Assembly: GCA_036795455.1 (NCBI GenBank)
Contig: DAIRET010000002.1
Location: 20,293-84,292 of the forward strand
DNA: 64,000 nt
Source: DAIRET01 sp036795455
GTDB taxonomy: Bacteria; Bacteroidota; Ignavibacteria; Ignavibacteriales; Ignavibacteriaceae
Reading direction: 5' to 3'
In this document: positions 24,857 to 33,429 of the stretch, piece by piece
Layout of the letters: every line of letters begins with the position of its first letter
How positions within the stretch are numbered: the first letter of the stretch is position 1
Made by a program: the position numbers and the translations under genes
Notes under the pieces: generated by a model
The model's input: the letters and a program-made list of their open reading frames with translations, nothing else
What the model was told of the DNA's origin: nothing
Database searches by the model: none

Positions 24857-24911
24857 GTTCAATCTCTGTCAGTCGATTGAACCGGGGAGCGTCCTTACAA
24901 GGTCCCGCTCC
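24857..24911 (-). ncRNA. Two stem-loops in the flgE leader
   Basis: In the gap before flgE, minus strand, a GGAGCG/CGCTCC hairpin (24885-24911, 6-bp stem) is followed two bases later by GTTCAATC/GATTGAAC (24857-24882, 8-bp stem, 10-base loop). There is no T-run directly after either. They could stabilise the flgE message, mark a processing point between the fliK-flgD part and flgE, or be a regulatory leader. I do not recognise a known riboswitch. Confidence 0.4.
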
Positions 24912-24926
24912 GTGCTGTTTATTAAA

Positions 24927-25304
24927 CTATGCGAATACTACTGTATCTATATTTGTAAAAACTTTATCTTCCTGTCCAGACAAATCCATTGCTGTAATAA
25001 CCGTTCTATTAGGGATGTTCACTATAAATGCCGTCTGGTCAAGCATTACCAATGAATCTTTTGCTCCTTTTGATTCAGCTTTTTCTACTGCTTCATTCAA
25101 CTTATTCAACGATCCTTCGTTAAGCTGAATATTCCTTGCTTCCAATCTTTTTGAAGCGTGGCTCGAAAATCTAAGTTTATCAAGCTCTGTTTTAAATATG
25201 CTGCCGAATTCATCGCTTTTAGCTTCCTGCCGTTTAGGAGCAATTATATCGTCCTGATTTATCGGTATAAAGGGGACTTTAATCCCGTTTATAATTTCAC
25301 TCAC
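24927..25304 (-). CDS. TIGR02530-type flagellar operon protein
   Basis: A 125-residue cytoplasmic protein. The block FSSHASKRLEARNIQLNEGSLNKLNEAVEKAESKGAKDSLVMLDQTAFIVNIPNRTVITAMD followed by VFTNIDTVVFA is the signature of the small TIGR02530 flagellar protein, which in many flagellated bacteria lies between flgD and flgE. The function is not established; its constant location suggests a part in hook assembly. It overlaps flgD by 4 bases. Confidence 0.85.
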   Translation of the reverse strand: MSEIINGIKVPFIPINQDDIIAPKRQEAKSDEFGSIFKTELDKLRFSSHASKRLEARNIQLNEGSLNKLNEAVEKAESKGAKDSLVMLDQTAFIVNIPNRTVITAMDLSGQEDKVFTNIDTVVFA

Positions 25305-26002
25305 TTTCCACCTCCGTATGGGTTTGAGTTCGAATTTGTATTCAAAATTTCAAGGATATCCGATAATGAATATTCTACACCGTTTACAATCAATCTTGTA
25401 CCGTCTTCAGTGAATTTTATCGAGTCTATCGGACCTATTCTATACATTGTTACATTTATGTTTTGATTTTCCGAGTTCCTTGCGTCTACTTCAAAAGTGT
25501 ATTCACCAATTGGAACTTTTTCACCGTTATTATCGGTAAAATCCCAGGAAAGTTTATGGTCTCCCGAAAGATTTGGTAAATTATTTATAGTTTTTACGAT
25601 GTTTCCGTACTTGTCGTACACTTTTATTGTAACATTTTCTGCGTTTGATGGAAGCGTATAACCAAGCGAAATGCTTTCCTGTCCTTTGTAAGTAAGATTT
25701 GAACCTTCAATTTTAACTTCTTTACCAATCAATGCTGCTGTTAAAGTATTGTTTATCGACTGCGTTAACTGATAGTTTGCATTAATACTTGTATCTAACG
25801 ATGTATTCATATTCGTTAATTGCTCCAGCGAGCTGAACTGTGCAAGCTGAGCTGCAAACTCGGTTCCATCCATCGGTTCGAGAGGGTCCTGGTTTTTTAA
25901 CTGCATCAGCATTAATTTCATAAAATCATCTTTACCGAGTACAGATTTCCCTTTAACTGAATCAACATTTGTATTTCCAACTGAAACTATTGAATCAAAC
26001 AT
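25301..26002 (-). CDS. flgD: Flagellar hook cap/scaffold protein FlgD
   Basis: The N-terminal motif GKDDFMKLMLMQLKNQDPLEPMDGTEFAAQLAQFSSLEQLTNMN is diagnostic of FlgD. A FlgD Ig/Tudor-like C-terminal part follows (LPSNAENVTIKVYDKYGNIVKTI, HKLSWDFTDNNGEKVPIGEYTFEV). The cap guides polymerisation of FlgE and is then lost. Length 233 is normal. It lies between fliK and the TIGR02530-type gene. Confidence 0.96.
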   Translation of the reverse strand: MFDSIVSVGNTNVDSVKGKSVLGKDDFMKLMLMQLKNQDPLEPMDGTEFAAQLAQFSSLEQLTNMNTSLDTSINANYQLTQSINNTLTAALIGKEVKIEGSNLTYKGQESISLGYTLPSNAENVTIKVYDKYGNIVKTINNLPNLSGDHKLSWDFTDNNGEKVPIGEYTFEVDARNSENQNINVTMYRIGPIDSIKFTEDGTRLIVNGVEYSLSDILEILNTNSNSNPYGGGK

Positions 26003-26013
26003 CTTAAACTCCT

Positions 26014-29000
26014 TTAGACAAGATATTCATAAGTGTTATATCCCATCGTTTTTACTTTTAATTCTTCTTCTTCGGAATTATTAAACCGTTTACCATTTTC
26101 TTTGTTCTTTGTTTGTCCCGCAGATTTTTGGTTTTTGTTTTCGTTATAACTGATTGTTACTTTAACTGCTGCCGCTTGAATACCCGCCTGGCTTAAGTTT
26201 TGGTATAATTGGTTCATGTTGTTTTCAACAAGCGCTTTAACTTCCTGAGTTTCAACCTCCATCATTGCTGTTAAAACATCTTCAACAACCGAAAGAGAAA
26301 TTTTTACCTGTCCAAGGTTTCCGGGTTCTACTTTGAATGTCATTGTCCCGGCTTCTCTTCTTTCGATAAAGTTGGACAACTCTTTTATTAACTCGAAAGA
26401 TTTAATTATCTGCGTCTGGTTTGAAAATGAAGGTTTAAATTCTCCTTTGTTAACCGAAAAGACATCATTTGCTTTGAAAGCAGAATCAAATGCAGCAGTA
26501 TTGTTTTCCTTGAAAAATGATTCTTTCCCTTTAACTGCCTCGGAAGTATTACTTGTTTGCTCTAAGTTTTTATCTCCATTTTCCGATTCAGTATTATCTG
26601 AAGCAGTATTCGAATTGATGGTAGTGTTAGGCTTTTTAACTTCTGAAACTACATGAGATTCAAAAGATGCTTTCGATAAATTACCTGCATTAATCTTTTG
26701 ATCGCTTTTAATTATAATGTTTTTATGATCATGGCGTTCGCCTTTATCGTGTTTATCGTTGAATGCATGATTCTCGCTCCCGGTTTTGATTTCGGCAAAC
26801 TCTTTTTTACCACTTGCATTTACATCATTTTCTTTGCCGGTATTTTTAAAGTCTTTAACAGATAAATCTTCCTTAGTAGCAATTACAGGTTGTTCTTTTC
26901 CAACCGATTCAACCTTTGTAGTGTTACTGCTCATTTTAATTTTATCGAAAAGGCTATTAACGGCATCAACAATTGTTTTCCCGTTTTGACCGGAAGAATG
27001 CGTTGATTCTTCTTTACCTGCAGTAGAAATGCGATCTGCACTAACTTCGTTTTGTATATTCAGCTTAAATTTAGTTGAATTTTCAATTCCTGATTTAGTG
27101 TGTCCTATTGATAAATCTTTTAACTTAAAAGATTCTTTGAATAAATTCAGATCATCTTTTAGCTGTTCTCTCATCGAAGCATTAGAAATTTCTCTAACCG
27201 GTTTATTAATGTTGGTATTCAATTCAACCGTTTTCTCCGGAGTTTGTTTTAAGGTTTCCTGAGTTTTTAATTCCACATTTGATGTTGTGTTTTTAGCTTC
27301 AACTACAGGTTTAATAGTATCATTTGTACTTACCGTTTGCTTATCAGTAGTATTAAGATTCTTCCCGTCGTTAAGTGTAAATGTTTTTTCATCAACCCGG
27401 TTTTCAACAATTTCAACAGGTTTCCGAACAATTTGTTCAATTGCATTTTTTATTGCGCTCAGGTCAACATTTCTTGAACCGGTTATATCAATTGAATTTG
27501 CATCCAAAGATTTCAGTGTTTCAAGTGATGATGAAATTGATGTAAACAACTCTTTGGAGCGGGCATTATCCGGCGAAACCGGTTGTCCGTTCTTAAATAT
27601 CAATACTTGCTGCCCGGATTTGTTATCAATCCCGTTCTGTTTTTCAAAGCCTTGCTGGCTGCTTAATAAGTCCAGTACGGATACTCTTTTAGTTGATACC
27701 AATAGGTTTTTACTTGAGGATTCTTTTTCTGTTTTCAGTTCGGATGCTTTAATAAAATCTGATAGATTAACATACTTCTTCGGAGTACTTTTAACATCGT
27801 CTCCTTTCGCCTCCGCATTGATTGCTTCTGTGCCGGTATCGATTTTTCCCGGTTGTGTTTCGCCTTTAAAATTAATCACTACTTTTTCAGCATTATTTGT
27901 GCTAATACTAACCGCATCCTTTACTGCTGTATAAGCGGTCTCTTTTACTATTCCGAAGGCTGATTTATTATTCTTAAAATCATTCTGAATCACTTCACCG
28001 TCAACAAAAAGATTGTTCAATTTATTCGTTGAATCATGCTTCATATCCTGAAGTTCAACCACTTCGATTGTCGCATTAACTTTTATTACTTGCTTGGGGT
28101 CTACAGTCTTTTCTTGTTGAGTAGCTGGAATGGAGCTTGCCGGTTCTTTTTCCTTCAGAGGTGTTGTTGGTTCACTACTCTTCAGTAATACTTCCCCGGA
28201 GCTTTCTTTTACGGTTATCACCGGTTTCTGAAGCGAATTTTCTTCTACTTTCTCTGGTTGAACTTTTTTTGTGTTATTCGAACTGACCAATTCATTCTCA
28301 CCGGAATTGATTACCGGTTTGGTCCCTTTTACAATACTTTCTAATTCAGCTTCTAATTTCGGTGTAACACTCTTTATCGATGCTTCTTTTTGGTTTTCGA
28401 TTTCGGATACAACCGGTTGTTGAGTTGAAGATACTTCTACTTCTTTTAAATTCGCTGGCTGAGCATTTTTTAATTCGGTTGAATTAATTGATGTAAGCGA
28501 TTCATTTTCCTGTGTGTTTAAAACCGGCTTAATTTCCGGCGCAATCTCTGATTGTTCTGTAGTTGATGGAGTGAATTTAGATTTATCCTGATTTGTATTT
28601 TCTACAATTTTTGTAATGTTATTATCTACCGATTCAGTTTGTAATTTACCGGATACAGCATCAGCTTTTTCCGATAAAACAATTATAGGATTTATCGAAC
28701 TTGTTTCATCCGTAATCTTTTGGGGATTAACCGGGACGGTTTTGTTTTCTCCTTGTTTTACTTGCTTAACTGAAACTGCCTTTTGTTTATCTACGTTAGC
28801 TGTTACCGGAATTTGAACTTCTTTTTCCAGAGCAGTTTTATCTTTTGCAAATTCGGTTCCCAATGCAAACAGGTTTATTATAACGGCTTTTTCGCCTGTT
28901 TTCAGCACTACATTAACATTCTCGTTGTTATTAAACTTGTCCAGGATAAATGATAAGCCATCGTTTATTTCAGGTGCAGTTGGTTTTGTTCCCTCACCCT

Positions 29001-29421
29001 GAAAAACTGTTTTTTCTTCTGGTTCTACTACTTTACCCGCTTCACCGGTTCCCATCAGTTTATATATTAATGAAATTAGCTCGTGTGCATCTAATTCGAC
29101 ATTCTCCGAACTGTTTAAAGCATTGCCTTGAGTTTTATCACCTGTAACTGCTTTAATTACATCCTCAATTGCAATATTCGATGGGAGTGTAAAGACAACC
29201 GAGTCTTCGCTACTGTTTTTCAAAACAGATAATTCAATTGCTTGAACCGGTTGACTTTGCGGATTTATAAATTTCGGTGTATCTGCTATTGGCTCCGCTT
29301 CCAAAACAAATTTCACTATATCCGTAAATAGGTGTTTCGGCTGCTCAAGTGCAGGCGATGTATATGTAAAAATACCTTTATCAATAACAGGGTTTTTCAA
29401 AAACAAAGGATTAAAAATCAT
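26014..29421 (-). CDS. fliK: Very long flagellar hook-length control protein FliK
   Basis: A 1135-residue protein; family members usually have 350-650. The C-terminal domain (about 1025-1090) carries the FliK signature: MTFKVEPGNLGQVKISLSVVEDVLTAMMEVETQEVKALVENNMNQLYQNLSQAGI. The long middle is rich in Lys, Glu, Ser, Thr, Asn and Val, with low complexity, and would be a disordered ruler. Residues about 298-427 contain a degenerate duplication with a 70-residue period. FliK measures the hook and signals FlhB to change specificity. It shares one base with the motE-like gene. Confidence 0.92.
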   Translation of the reverse strand: MIFNPLFLKNPVIDKGIFTYTSPALEQPKHLFTDIVKFVLEAEPIADTPKFINPQSQPVQAIELSVLKNSSEDSVVFTLPSNIAIEDVIKAVTGDKTQGNALNSSENVELDAHELISLIYKLMGTGEAGKVVEPEEKTVFQGEGTKPTAPEINDGLSFILDKFNNNENVNVVLKTGEKAVIINLFALGTEFAKDKTALEKEVQIPVTANVDKQKAVSVKQVKQGENKTVPVNPQKITDETSSINPIIVLSEKADAVSGKLQTESVDNNITKIVENTNQDKSKFTPSTTEQSEIAPEIKPVLNTQENESLTSINSTELKNAQPANLKEVEVSSTQQPVVSEIENQKEASIKSVTPKLEAELESIVKGTKPVINSGENELVSSNNTKKVQPEKVEENSLQKPVITVKESSGEVLLKSSEPTTPLKEKEPASSIPATQQEKTVDPKQVIKVNATIEVVELQDMKHDSTNKLNNLFVDGEVIQNDFKNNKSAFGIVKETAYTAVKDAVSISTNNAEKVVINFKGETQPGKIDTGTEAINAEAKGDDVKSTPKKYVNLSDFIKASELKTEKESSSKNLLVSTKRVSVLDLLSSQQGFEKQNGIDNKSGQQVLIFKNGQPVSPDNARSKELFTSISSSLETLKSLDANSIDITGSRNVDLSAIKNAIEQIVRKPVEIVENRVDEKTFTLNDGKNLNTTDKQTVSTNDTIKPVVEAKNTTSNVELKTQETLKQTPEKTVELNTNINKPVREISNASMREQLKDDLNLFKESFKLKDLSIGHTKSGIENSTKFKLNIQNEVSADRISTAGKEESTHSSGQNGKTIVDAVNSLFDKIKMSSNTTKVESVGKEQPVIATKEDLSVKDFKNTGKENDVNASGKKEFAEIKTGSENHAFNDKHDKGERHDHKNIIIKSDQKINAGNLSKASFESHVVSEVKKPNTTINSNTASDNTESENGDKNLEQTSNTSEAVKGKESFFKENNTAAFDSAFKANDVFSVNKGEFKPSFSNQTQIIKSFELIKELSNFIERREAGTMTFKVEPGNLGQVKISLSVVEDVLTAMMEVETQEVKALVENNMNQLYQNLSQAGIQAAAVKVTISYNENKNQKSAGQTKNKENGKRFNNSEEEELKVKTMGYNTYEYLV
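28141..28530 (-). repeat. Degenerate 70-residue repeat inside fliK
   Basis: Two consecutive protein segments, residues 298-367 and 368-427, align: KPVLNTQENESLTSINST against KPVINSGENELVSSNNT, then QPVVSEIENQKEA against KPVITVKESSGEV, then a Lys/Pro/Glu tail. The spacing between the two KPV motifs is exactly 70 residues. This suggests growth of the ruler by internal duplication. Confidence 0.6.
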
Positions 29422-29981
29422 TATCTCGCTCTAGTTAATCTTATAGCTAATTCCGGGCTGAGATTTGACAGCACTTCGGCTGCTTTTCTTTTCTTCATAG
29501 AATAAATTAAATCTCTTGCTGTATCATCGGAAAAATTTGAAATTAATTTAGCGACAATTTTAGAGTCCATTGCTTCATACAATTTCACAGTCTCTTTTTT
29601 CCATTTCAAATAGCTGCTGTCTTTTTGTGCACTGTTTGATTTTGGCGTCGGTTTTGGTTCCATTTTCTTGATTTGCGAAAGTTGCGGAACGTTTATTAAT
29701 TCTTTTGATTGACTAAGCGAATCCCCCTTCGAATCAACAACTGCAAGGCTGTCCACGGCAAGTGTAGAATCCGTGACTTCGGTTGTATCCGTGTTTAATG
29801 CTTCCGCCGTTTCCGTCTCTTCTGTAAGGGCTTCTTCCTCTTCATAGATTATTATCGGTTTCTTTCCCGAGAAATCGAATGCAAAGATGTTTGTAAAGTT
29901 TTCATTTGCAATTATTATTATACCTGTAACGGCAACAAAGGCTATTAAAAATACGAGGGCATATATTAGTTGATTCTTCAT
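29421..29981 (-). CDS. MotE-like MgtE N-domain protein between fliJ and fliK
   Basis: A 186-residue protein with one N-terminal membrane helix (about 5-25). An acidic Glu/Thr/Asp-rich linker follows (TEETETAEALNTDTTEVTDST). The C-terminal MgtE-type helical domain is at about 130-186 (KETVKLYEAMDSKIVAKLISNFSDDTARDLIYSMKKRKAAEVLSNLSPELAIRLT). The same layout and place are found in MotE (periplasmic chaperone of the stator-associated MotC) and in YlxF. The exact role here is inferred from these. Confidence 0.75.
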   Translation of the reverse strand: MKNQLIYALVFLIAFVAVTGIIIIANENFTNIFAFDFSGKKPIIIYEEEEALTEETETAEALNTDTTEVTDSTLAVDSLAVVDSKGDSLSQSKELINVPQLSQIKKMEPKPTPKSNSAQKDSSYLKWKKETVKLYEAMDSKIVAKLISNFSDDTARDLIYSMKKRKAAEVLSNLSPELAIRLTRAR

Positions 29982-29983
29982 TA

Positions 29984-30418
29984 CTATGCCTTTGTAAGCC
30001 TCTTCGATGCAATATCATCAAGCAGCGATAATTCTGCTTTATTTTCTTCTACAAGATAATTCTGGTAATGTTTGTCCTTCAAGGAATCGAATATTTTCAC
30101 TTCTTTTTTCTTCATTGCCAGTTCTTCAATTATTTTTCCCTTTTCAATTTCTTTTTCGGCTTTCTTTTCCTTTTTTGATTTTATAAGTTCGTCAACAAAA
30201 TTTTCATAGTTCAACTGGGCTTGCAGTTCATTTGCTCTTATTCTCGAATTGTTGAAAGCCCCCTGGCGTACTTTTTCTTTCTCTTTATATAACTGTTCGA
30301 TTTCAAGCGAGATATTGTTTATCTCCATGTTTACTATAGCAAGTTCTCTCTTTACTTTCTTTTCGAGATTTTGCTTCACTTTATTTACCGAGTCGAATTT
30401 AAACTTAAATTTAGCCAT
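29984..30418 (-). CDS. fliJ: Flagellar export chaperone FliJ
   Basis: A 144-residue, highly charged coiled-coil protein without signal or membrane segment: FKFKFDSVNKVKQNLEKKVKRELAIVNMEINNISLEIEQLYKEKEK. FliJ is the central stalk of the FliH-FliI ATPase complex. Identity is by length, coiled coil, the FKFxxxxxVKxxLE start and position directly after fliI (15 bases). Confidence 0.9.
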   Translation of the reverse strand: MAKFKFKFDSVNKVKQNLEKKVKRELAIVNMEINNISLEIEQLYKEKEKVRQGAFNNSRIRANELQAQLNYENFVDELIKSKKEKKAEKEIEKGKIIEELAMKKKEVKIFDSLKDKHYQNYLVEENKAELSLLDDIASKRLTKA

Positions 30419-30433
30419 ACTTCATCTTCATTA

Positions 30434-31765
30434 TTAAAGCAAAGGTTCTTCTATTATGTGAAATAATCTTTGCACTGTTTCATCAAACTTTGCGTGATCG
30501 TCATAATTTTGTTTAAGAAATGTTCTTAAATCATTTATTTTTGAAAGAGCGTGATCAATCTGCGGGTTACTACCGCGTACATAAGCCCCGATATTGATTA
30601 GGTCTTCTGCTTCGTTATATGTTGCAAGAATTTCATTAAATAACCCGACTCTTTTCCTATGTTCCTGTGAAACTATATCCGGCATAACACGGCTTATGCT
30701 TTGCAGCGGATCAATTGCCGGGAACTGCGCTTTATTCGCCAGCCTTCTTGAAAGTACTATGTGTCCGTCCAGTATCGATCTCACTGCGTCTGCAACCGGT
30801 TCGGTCATATCGTCGCCGTCTACAAGTACTGTATAAAAACCAGTAATAGAACCTTTCGACGAAGTCCCTGCTCTTTCAAGCAGTTTCGGCAGAAGAGCAA
30901 AAACTGAAGGAGTATACCCTTTTGTCGTCGGTGGTTCGCCTACTGTTAAACCGATTTCTCTTTGCGACATAGCGAAGCGCGTAACCGAATCCATCATCAA
31001 AACAACATCTTTTCCCTGGTCGCGAAAGTATTCTGCAATCGTTGTTCCGATGTATGCGGCTTTCACTCTTAGCAAAGCCGATTTATCGCTTGTAGCAACA
31101 ACAAGCACGGATCTCTTCAAACCTTCTTCTCCGAGGTCTTTCTCTATAAACTCCCTTACTTCTCTTCCTCTTTCACCGACAAGAACTATAACATTCACAT
31201 CTGCATTTGTATTTCGGGCAATCATGCCGAGTAAAACACTTTTACCGACGCCGCTGCCCGCAAATATTCCAACTCTCTGCCCTTTGCCGCATGTCAATAA
31301 TCCGTCTATTGCTCTTATTCCGGTTTGAAGCGGTTCCGAGATTCTACTTCTTTGAAGCGGGTTAGGCGGTTCACTATAAATATCTGTAAACCGGTCAATT
31401 TCCAAATCTGCTAAATCATCTATCGGATTCCCGAGTCCGTCAATTACACGTCCGAGAAGATTATCGCTTATTGCAACTTTGAAAGATTCGCCTGTAGCAA
31501 GAATCTCGCAGTGCGGTGATACATTTTTCATCTCTCCGAGTGCGATAGAAACTACTTTACCGTCTTTAAATCCAACGACTTCCGATTTACCGACTTCGTT
31601 CCCTTCTCTATCAATTATAGAACAAATTTCTCCAAGTTTTACATTTGGTCCGATTGATTGAACGACAAAACCTACTACATCGGTAATCCTGCCGTGTAGT
31701 TTTATCAAATCATTCGAATTGATTATGCGTGAATATTTTTCGATATATAAATCAGCTATTTCCAC
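30434..31765 (-). CDS. fliI: Flagellum-specific ATPase FliI
   Basis: Hexameric ATPase of the export apparatus, related to F1 beta. Walker A is GIFAGSGVGKSVLLG (residues about 166-180), followed by VIVLVGERGREVREFIE, Walker B DVVLMMDSVTRFAMSQREIGL, and the family block GEPPTTKGYTPSVFALLPKLLERAG. Length 443 is that of the family. It energises substrate and chaperone release with FliH and FliJ. Its 5' end overlaps fliH by 14 bases. Confidence 0.97.
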   Translation of the reverse strand: MEIADLYIEKYSRIINSNDLIKLHGRITDVVGFVVQSIGPNVKLGEICSIIDREGNEVGKSEVVGFKDGKVVSIALGEMKNVSPHCEILATGESFKVAISDNLLGRVIDGLGNPIDDLADLEIDRFTDIYSEPPNPLQRSRISEPLQTGIRAIDGLLTCGKGQRVGIFAGSGVGKSVLLGMIARNTNADVNVIVLVGERGREVREFIEKDLGEEGLKRSVLVVATSDKSALLRVKAAYIGTTIAEYFRDQGKDVVLMMDSVTRFAMSQREIGLTVGEPPTTKGYTPSVFALLPKLLERAGTSSKGSITGFYTVLVDGDDMTEPVADAVRSILDGHIVLSRRLANKAQFPAIDPLQSISRVMPDIVSQEHRKRVGLFNEILATYNEAEDLINIGAYVRGSNPQIDHALSKINDLRTFLKQNYDDHAKFDETVQRLFHIIEEPLL

Positions 31766-32393
31766 TTAAATCTCTGTCTTTACCTTCGAATGCTTTTCTC
31801 AATAATTCAAGTTGAGAATCAATTCTTGCGTCAACATTCCCGATTTCGGTTTCAATAAAACAGCCGCCACGCTCTACTTTTTGAGTAATGTCAAAATTGA
31901 TTTTCGTAAATTTATTACCTGCCAACCCGTCATAATCCGATGGCGTTAAAAGTTGGTAGTCTTCAGGGTTCAGTCTTATTACTATTTCATTGGCTCCGAT
32001 AATTTTTTGTGCTGCAGATTTAATAAGAGCTAACATTGATTCCTTTTCGGGTATATGGCTTTGAATTACTTTTTCTGCAATCTTTAATGATACTTCCGCA
32101 ACTATATGGTCGAATGAGGATTCATAATTAGAAATTTTTTCTTCCAGGCTCGAAAGAATTTTTATAAACTCTTCCGATTTTTTCAACATTTCATTTGTGT
32201 TTTCTTGTTCCAGGTCTTCTTTTGCCTGCTCGTACCCGCGGTTGAATCCTTCTTCAAATCTTTTTTCGAATTCTTTGTTAAGTTCTTCTACCGGATTAGT
32301 TTTTTGTTCCGGTTTGTTTTCAACTTCGTAAAGAAGATCAACGTTTGCAGAAAATTTCTGCGGTTTACATTTAAGTTTAATTACCTCAGACAT
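31752..32393 (-). CDS. fliH: Flagellar export ATPase regulator FliH
   Basis: A Glu/Lys/Gln-rich N-terminal half includes the glycine-spaced helix (FEKRFEEGFNRGYEQAKEDLEQ) typical of FliH. The C-terminal domain (VSLKIAEKVIQSH, IIGANEIVIRLNPEDYQLL, VERGGCFIETEIGNVDARIDSQLELL) matches the V-type ATPase E-subunit-like fold. It binds FliI and FliN. The start is set at 32393, where GAAGAGG precedes the ATG; a start at 32411 would add six residues and lengthen the overlap with fliG. Confidence 0.92.
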   Translation of the reverse strand: MSEVIKLKCKPQKFSANVDLLYEVENKPEQKTNPVEELNKEFEKRFEEGFNRGYEQAKEDLEQENTNEMLKKSEEFIKILSSLEEKISNYESSFDHIVAEVSLKIAEKVIQSHIPEKESMLALIKSAAQKIIGANEIVIRLNPEDYQLLTPSDYDGLAGNKFTKINFDITQKVERGGCFIETEIGNVDARIDSQLELLRKAFEGKDRDLSGNS

Positions 32394-33429
32394 AAACCTC
32401 TTCCGAACCACCGCGGAGATTTACACTTATTTCTCCCTGATCTTCAAGACTTTTAATTATGTCAACAACCCTTGCCTGTGCGGATTCTACTTCTTTTAAT
32501 TTAACCGGTCCCATATACTGCAATTCTTCTTTCAGAAGGTCTGCTGCTCTTTCGGACATATTAGAAAATATTTTTGTTTTCAATCTTTCATCCGCAGTTT
32601 TCAATGCAAGAGCAAGGTCTTTTCTATCAACTTCTTTAAGAATTCTTTGAATATCTTTGTTTTGAATATGAACAATATCCTCGAAAAGGAACATTAAACG
32701 CTTTACTTCAAGTGCTATGTCCGCATCTATTTCCTGCATCTTTGCAAGTATTTCTTTGCTGACCCCGACATTTGTACGGTTAAGAATATTTGCGAGACTT
32801 TTAGGTCCGCCTATCTGGCGGGCCGATTGACTAATTGAAACACCGGCAAGTTCATCAACTACTTTTTCTATCTGTTTCAAAGTTTGCGGAGATATTTTTC
32901 CAAGCGCCGCAATTCTGTACGCTACATCAATCCTTACCTCTTCCGGAAGTTCTTTTAATGCAGCAGCAGTCTGCTCCGGATTAAGATGAGACAATATTAA
33001 TGCTATTGTTTGTGGATGTTCTTTGCTTAAAAAATTTATAAGTTGTGTTGAATCCGCTTTTTTCAAAACGTCAAATCCATGCAGAGTAGTAATACTCTTT
33101 ACTTTTTCAATTATCTCAAGTGCTTTTGATAGCCCGAAAGATTTTTCAAGGATTTCCTGCGCAACTTCAATACCGCCTTCAAGTACAAACTCGCGTGCTG
33201 TAATCATACCGTAATAATCGTTCATTACATTGTCGACAACATTGCTTGGAGTACTGCGGACTTTTGTAATTTCCGCTGAAATCAATTCTACGTCGGCATT
33301 ATCCAAGTATTTAAATACTCTTGCAGCGACTTCCGGGTCCATACCAAGCATTAGTAATGCGGCTTTTTGGGCTCCGTTTAATTGATTAGCAAGGCTCTCT
33401 TTCAGAGCGGTTTGTTCTTTAGTACTCAT
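32386..33429 (-). CDS. fliG: Flagellar motor switch protein FliG
   Basis: A 347-residue protein with all three FliG domains: N-terminal (LNGAQKAALLMLGMDPEVAARVFKYLD), middle with the EHPQ motif (LSKEHPQTIALILSHLNPEQTAAALKELPEEVR) and the C-terminal torque helix (RILKEVDRKDLALALKTADERLKTKIFSNMSERAADLLKEEL), which keeps the alternating charges that meet MotA. It forms the rotor ring on FliF. It overlaps fliF by 11 bases and fliH by 8. Confidence 0.97.
   Translation of the reverse strand: MSTKEQTALKESLANQLNGAQKAALLMLGMDPEVAARVFKYLDNADVELISAEITKVRSTPSNVVDNVMNDYYGMITAREFVLEGGIEVAQEILEKSFGLSKALEIIEKVKSITTLHGFDVLKKADSTQLINFLSKEHPQTIALILSHLNPEQTAAALKELPEEVRIDVAYRIAALGKISPQTLKQIEKVVDELAGVSISQSARQIGGPKSLANILNRTNVGVSKEILAKMQEIDADIALEVKRLMFLFEDIVHIQNKDIQRILKEVDRKDLALALKTADERLKTKIFSNMSERAADLLKEELQYMGPVKLKEVESAQARVVDIIKSLEDQGEISVNLRGGSEEVYV

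Noticed and set aside
24857..24911. tRNA or known riboswitch in the flgE leader
   Set aside because: A GGTTCAATC stretch looks like a T-loop, but there is no anticodon arm, acceptor stem or CCA. The cyclic-di-GMP riboswitch motifs are not present.
27287..27934. 215-codon open frame on the plus strand inside fliK
   Set aside because: It is antisense to the low-complexity middle of fliK, whose Lys/Glu/Thr-rich codons leave the other strand open. The product is Ser/Phe/Leu-rich with no recognisable pattern and no ribosome site.
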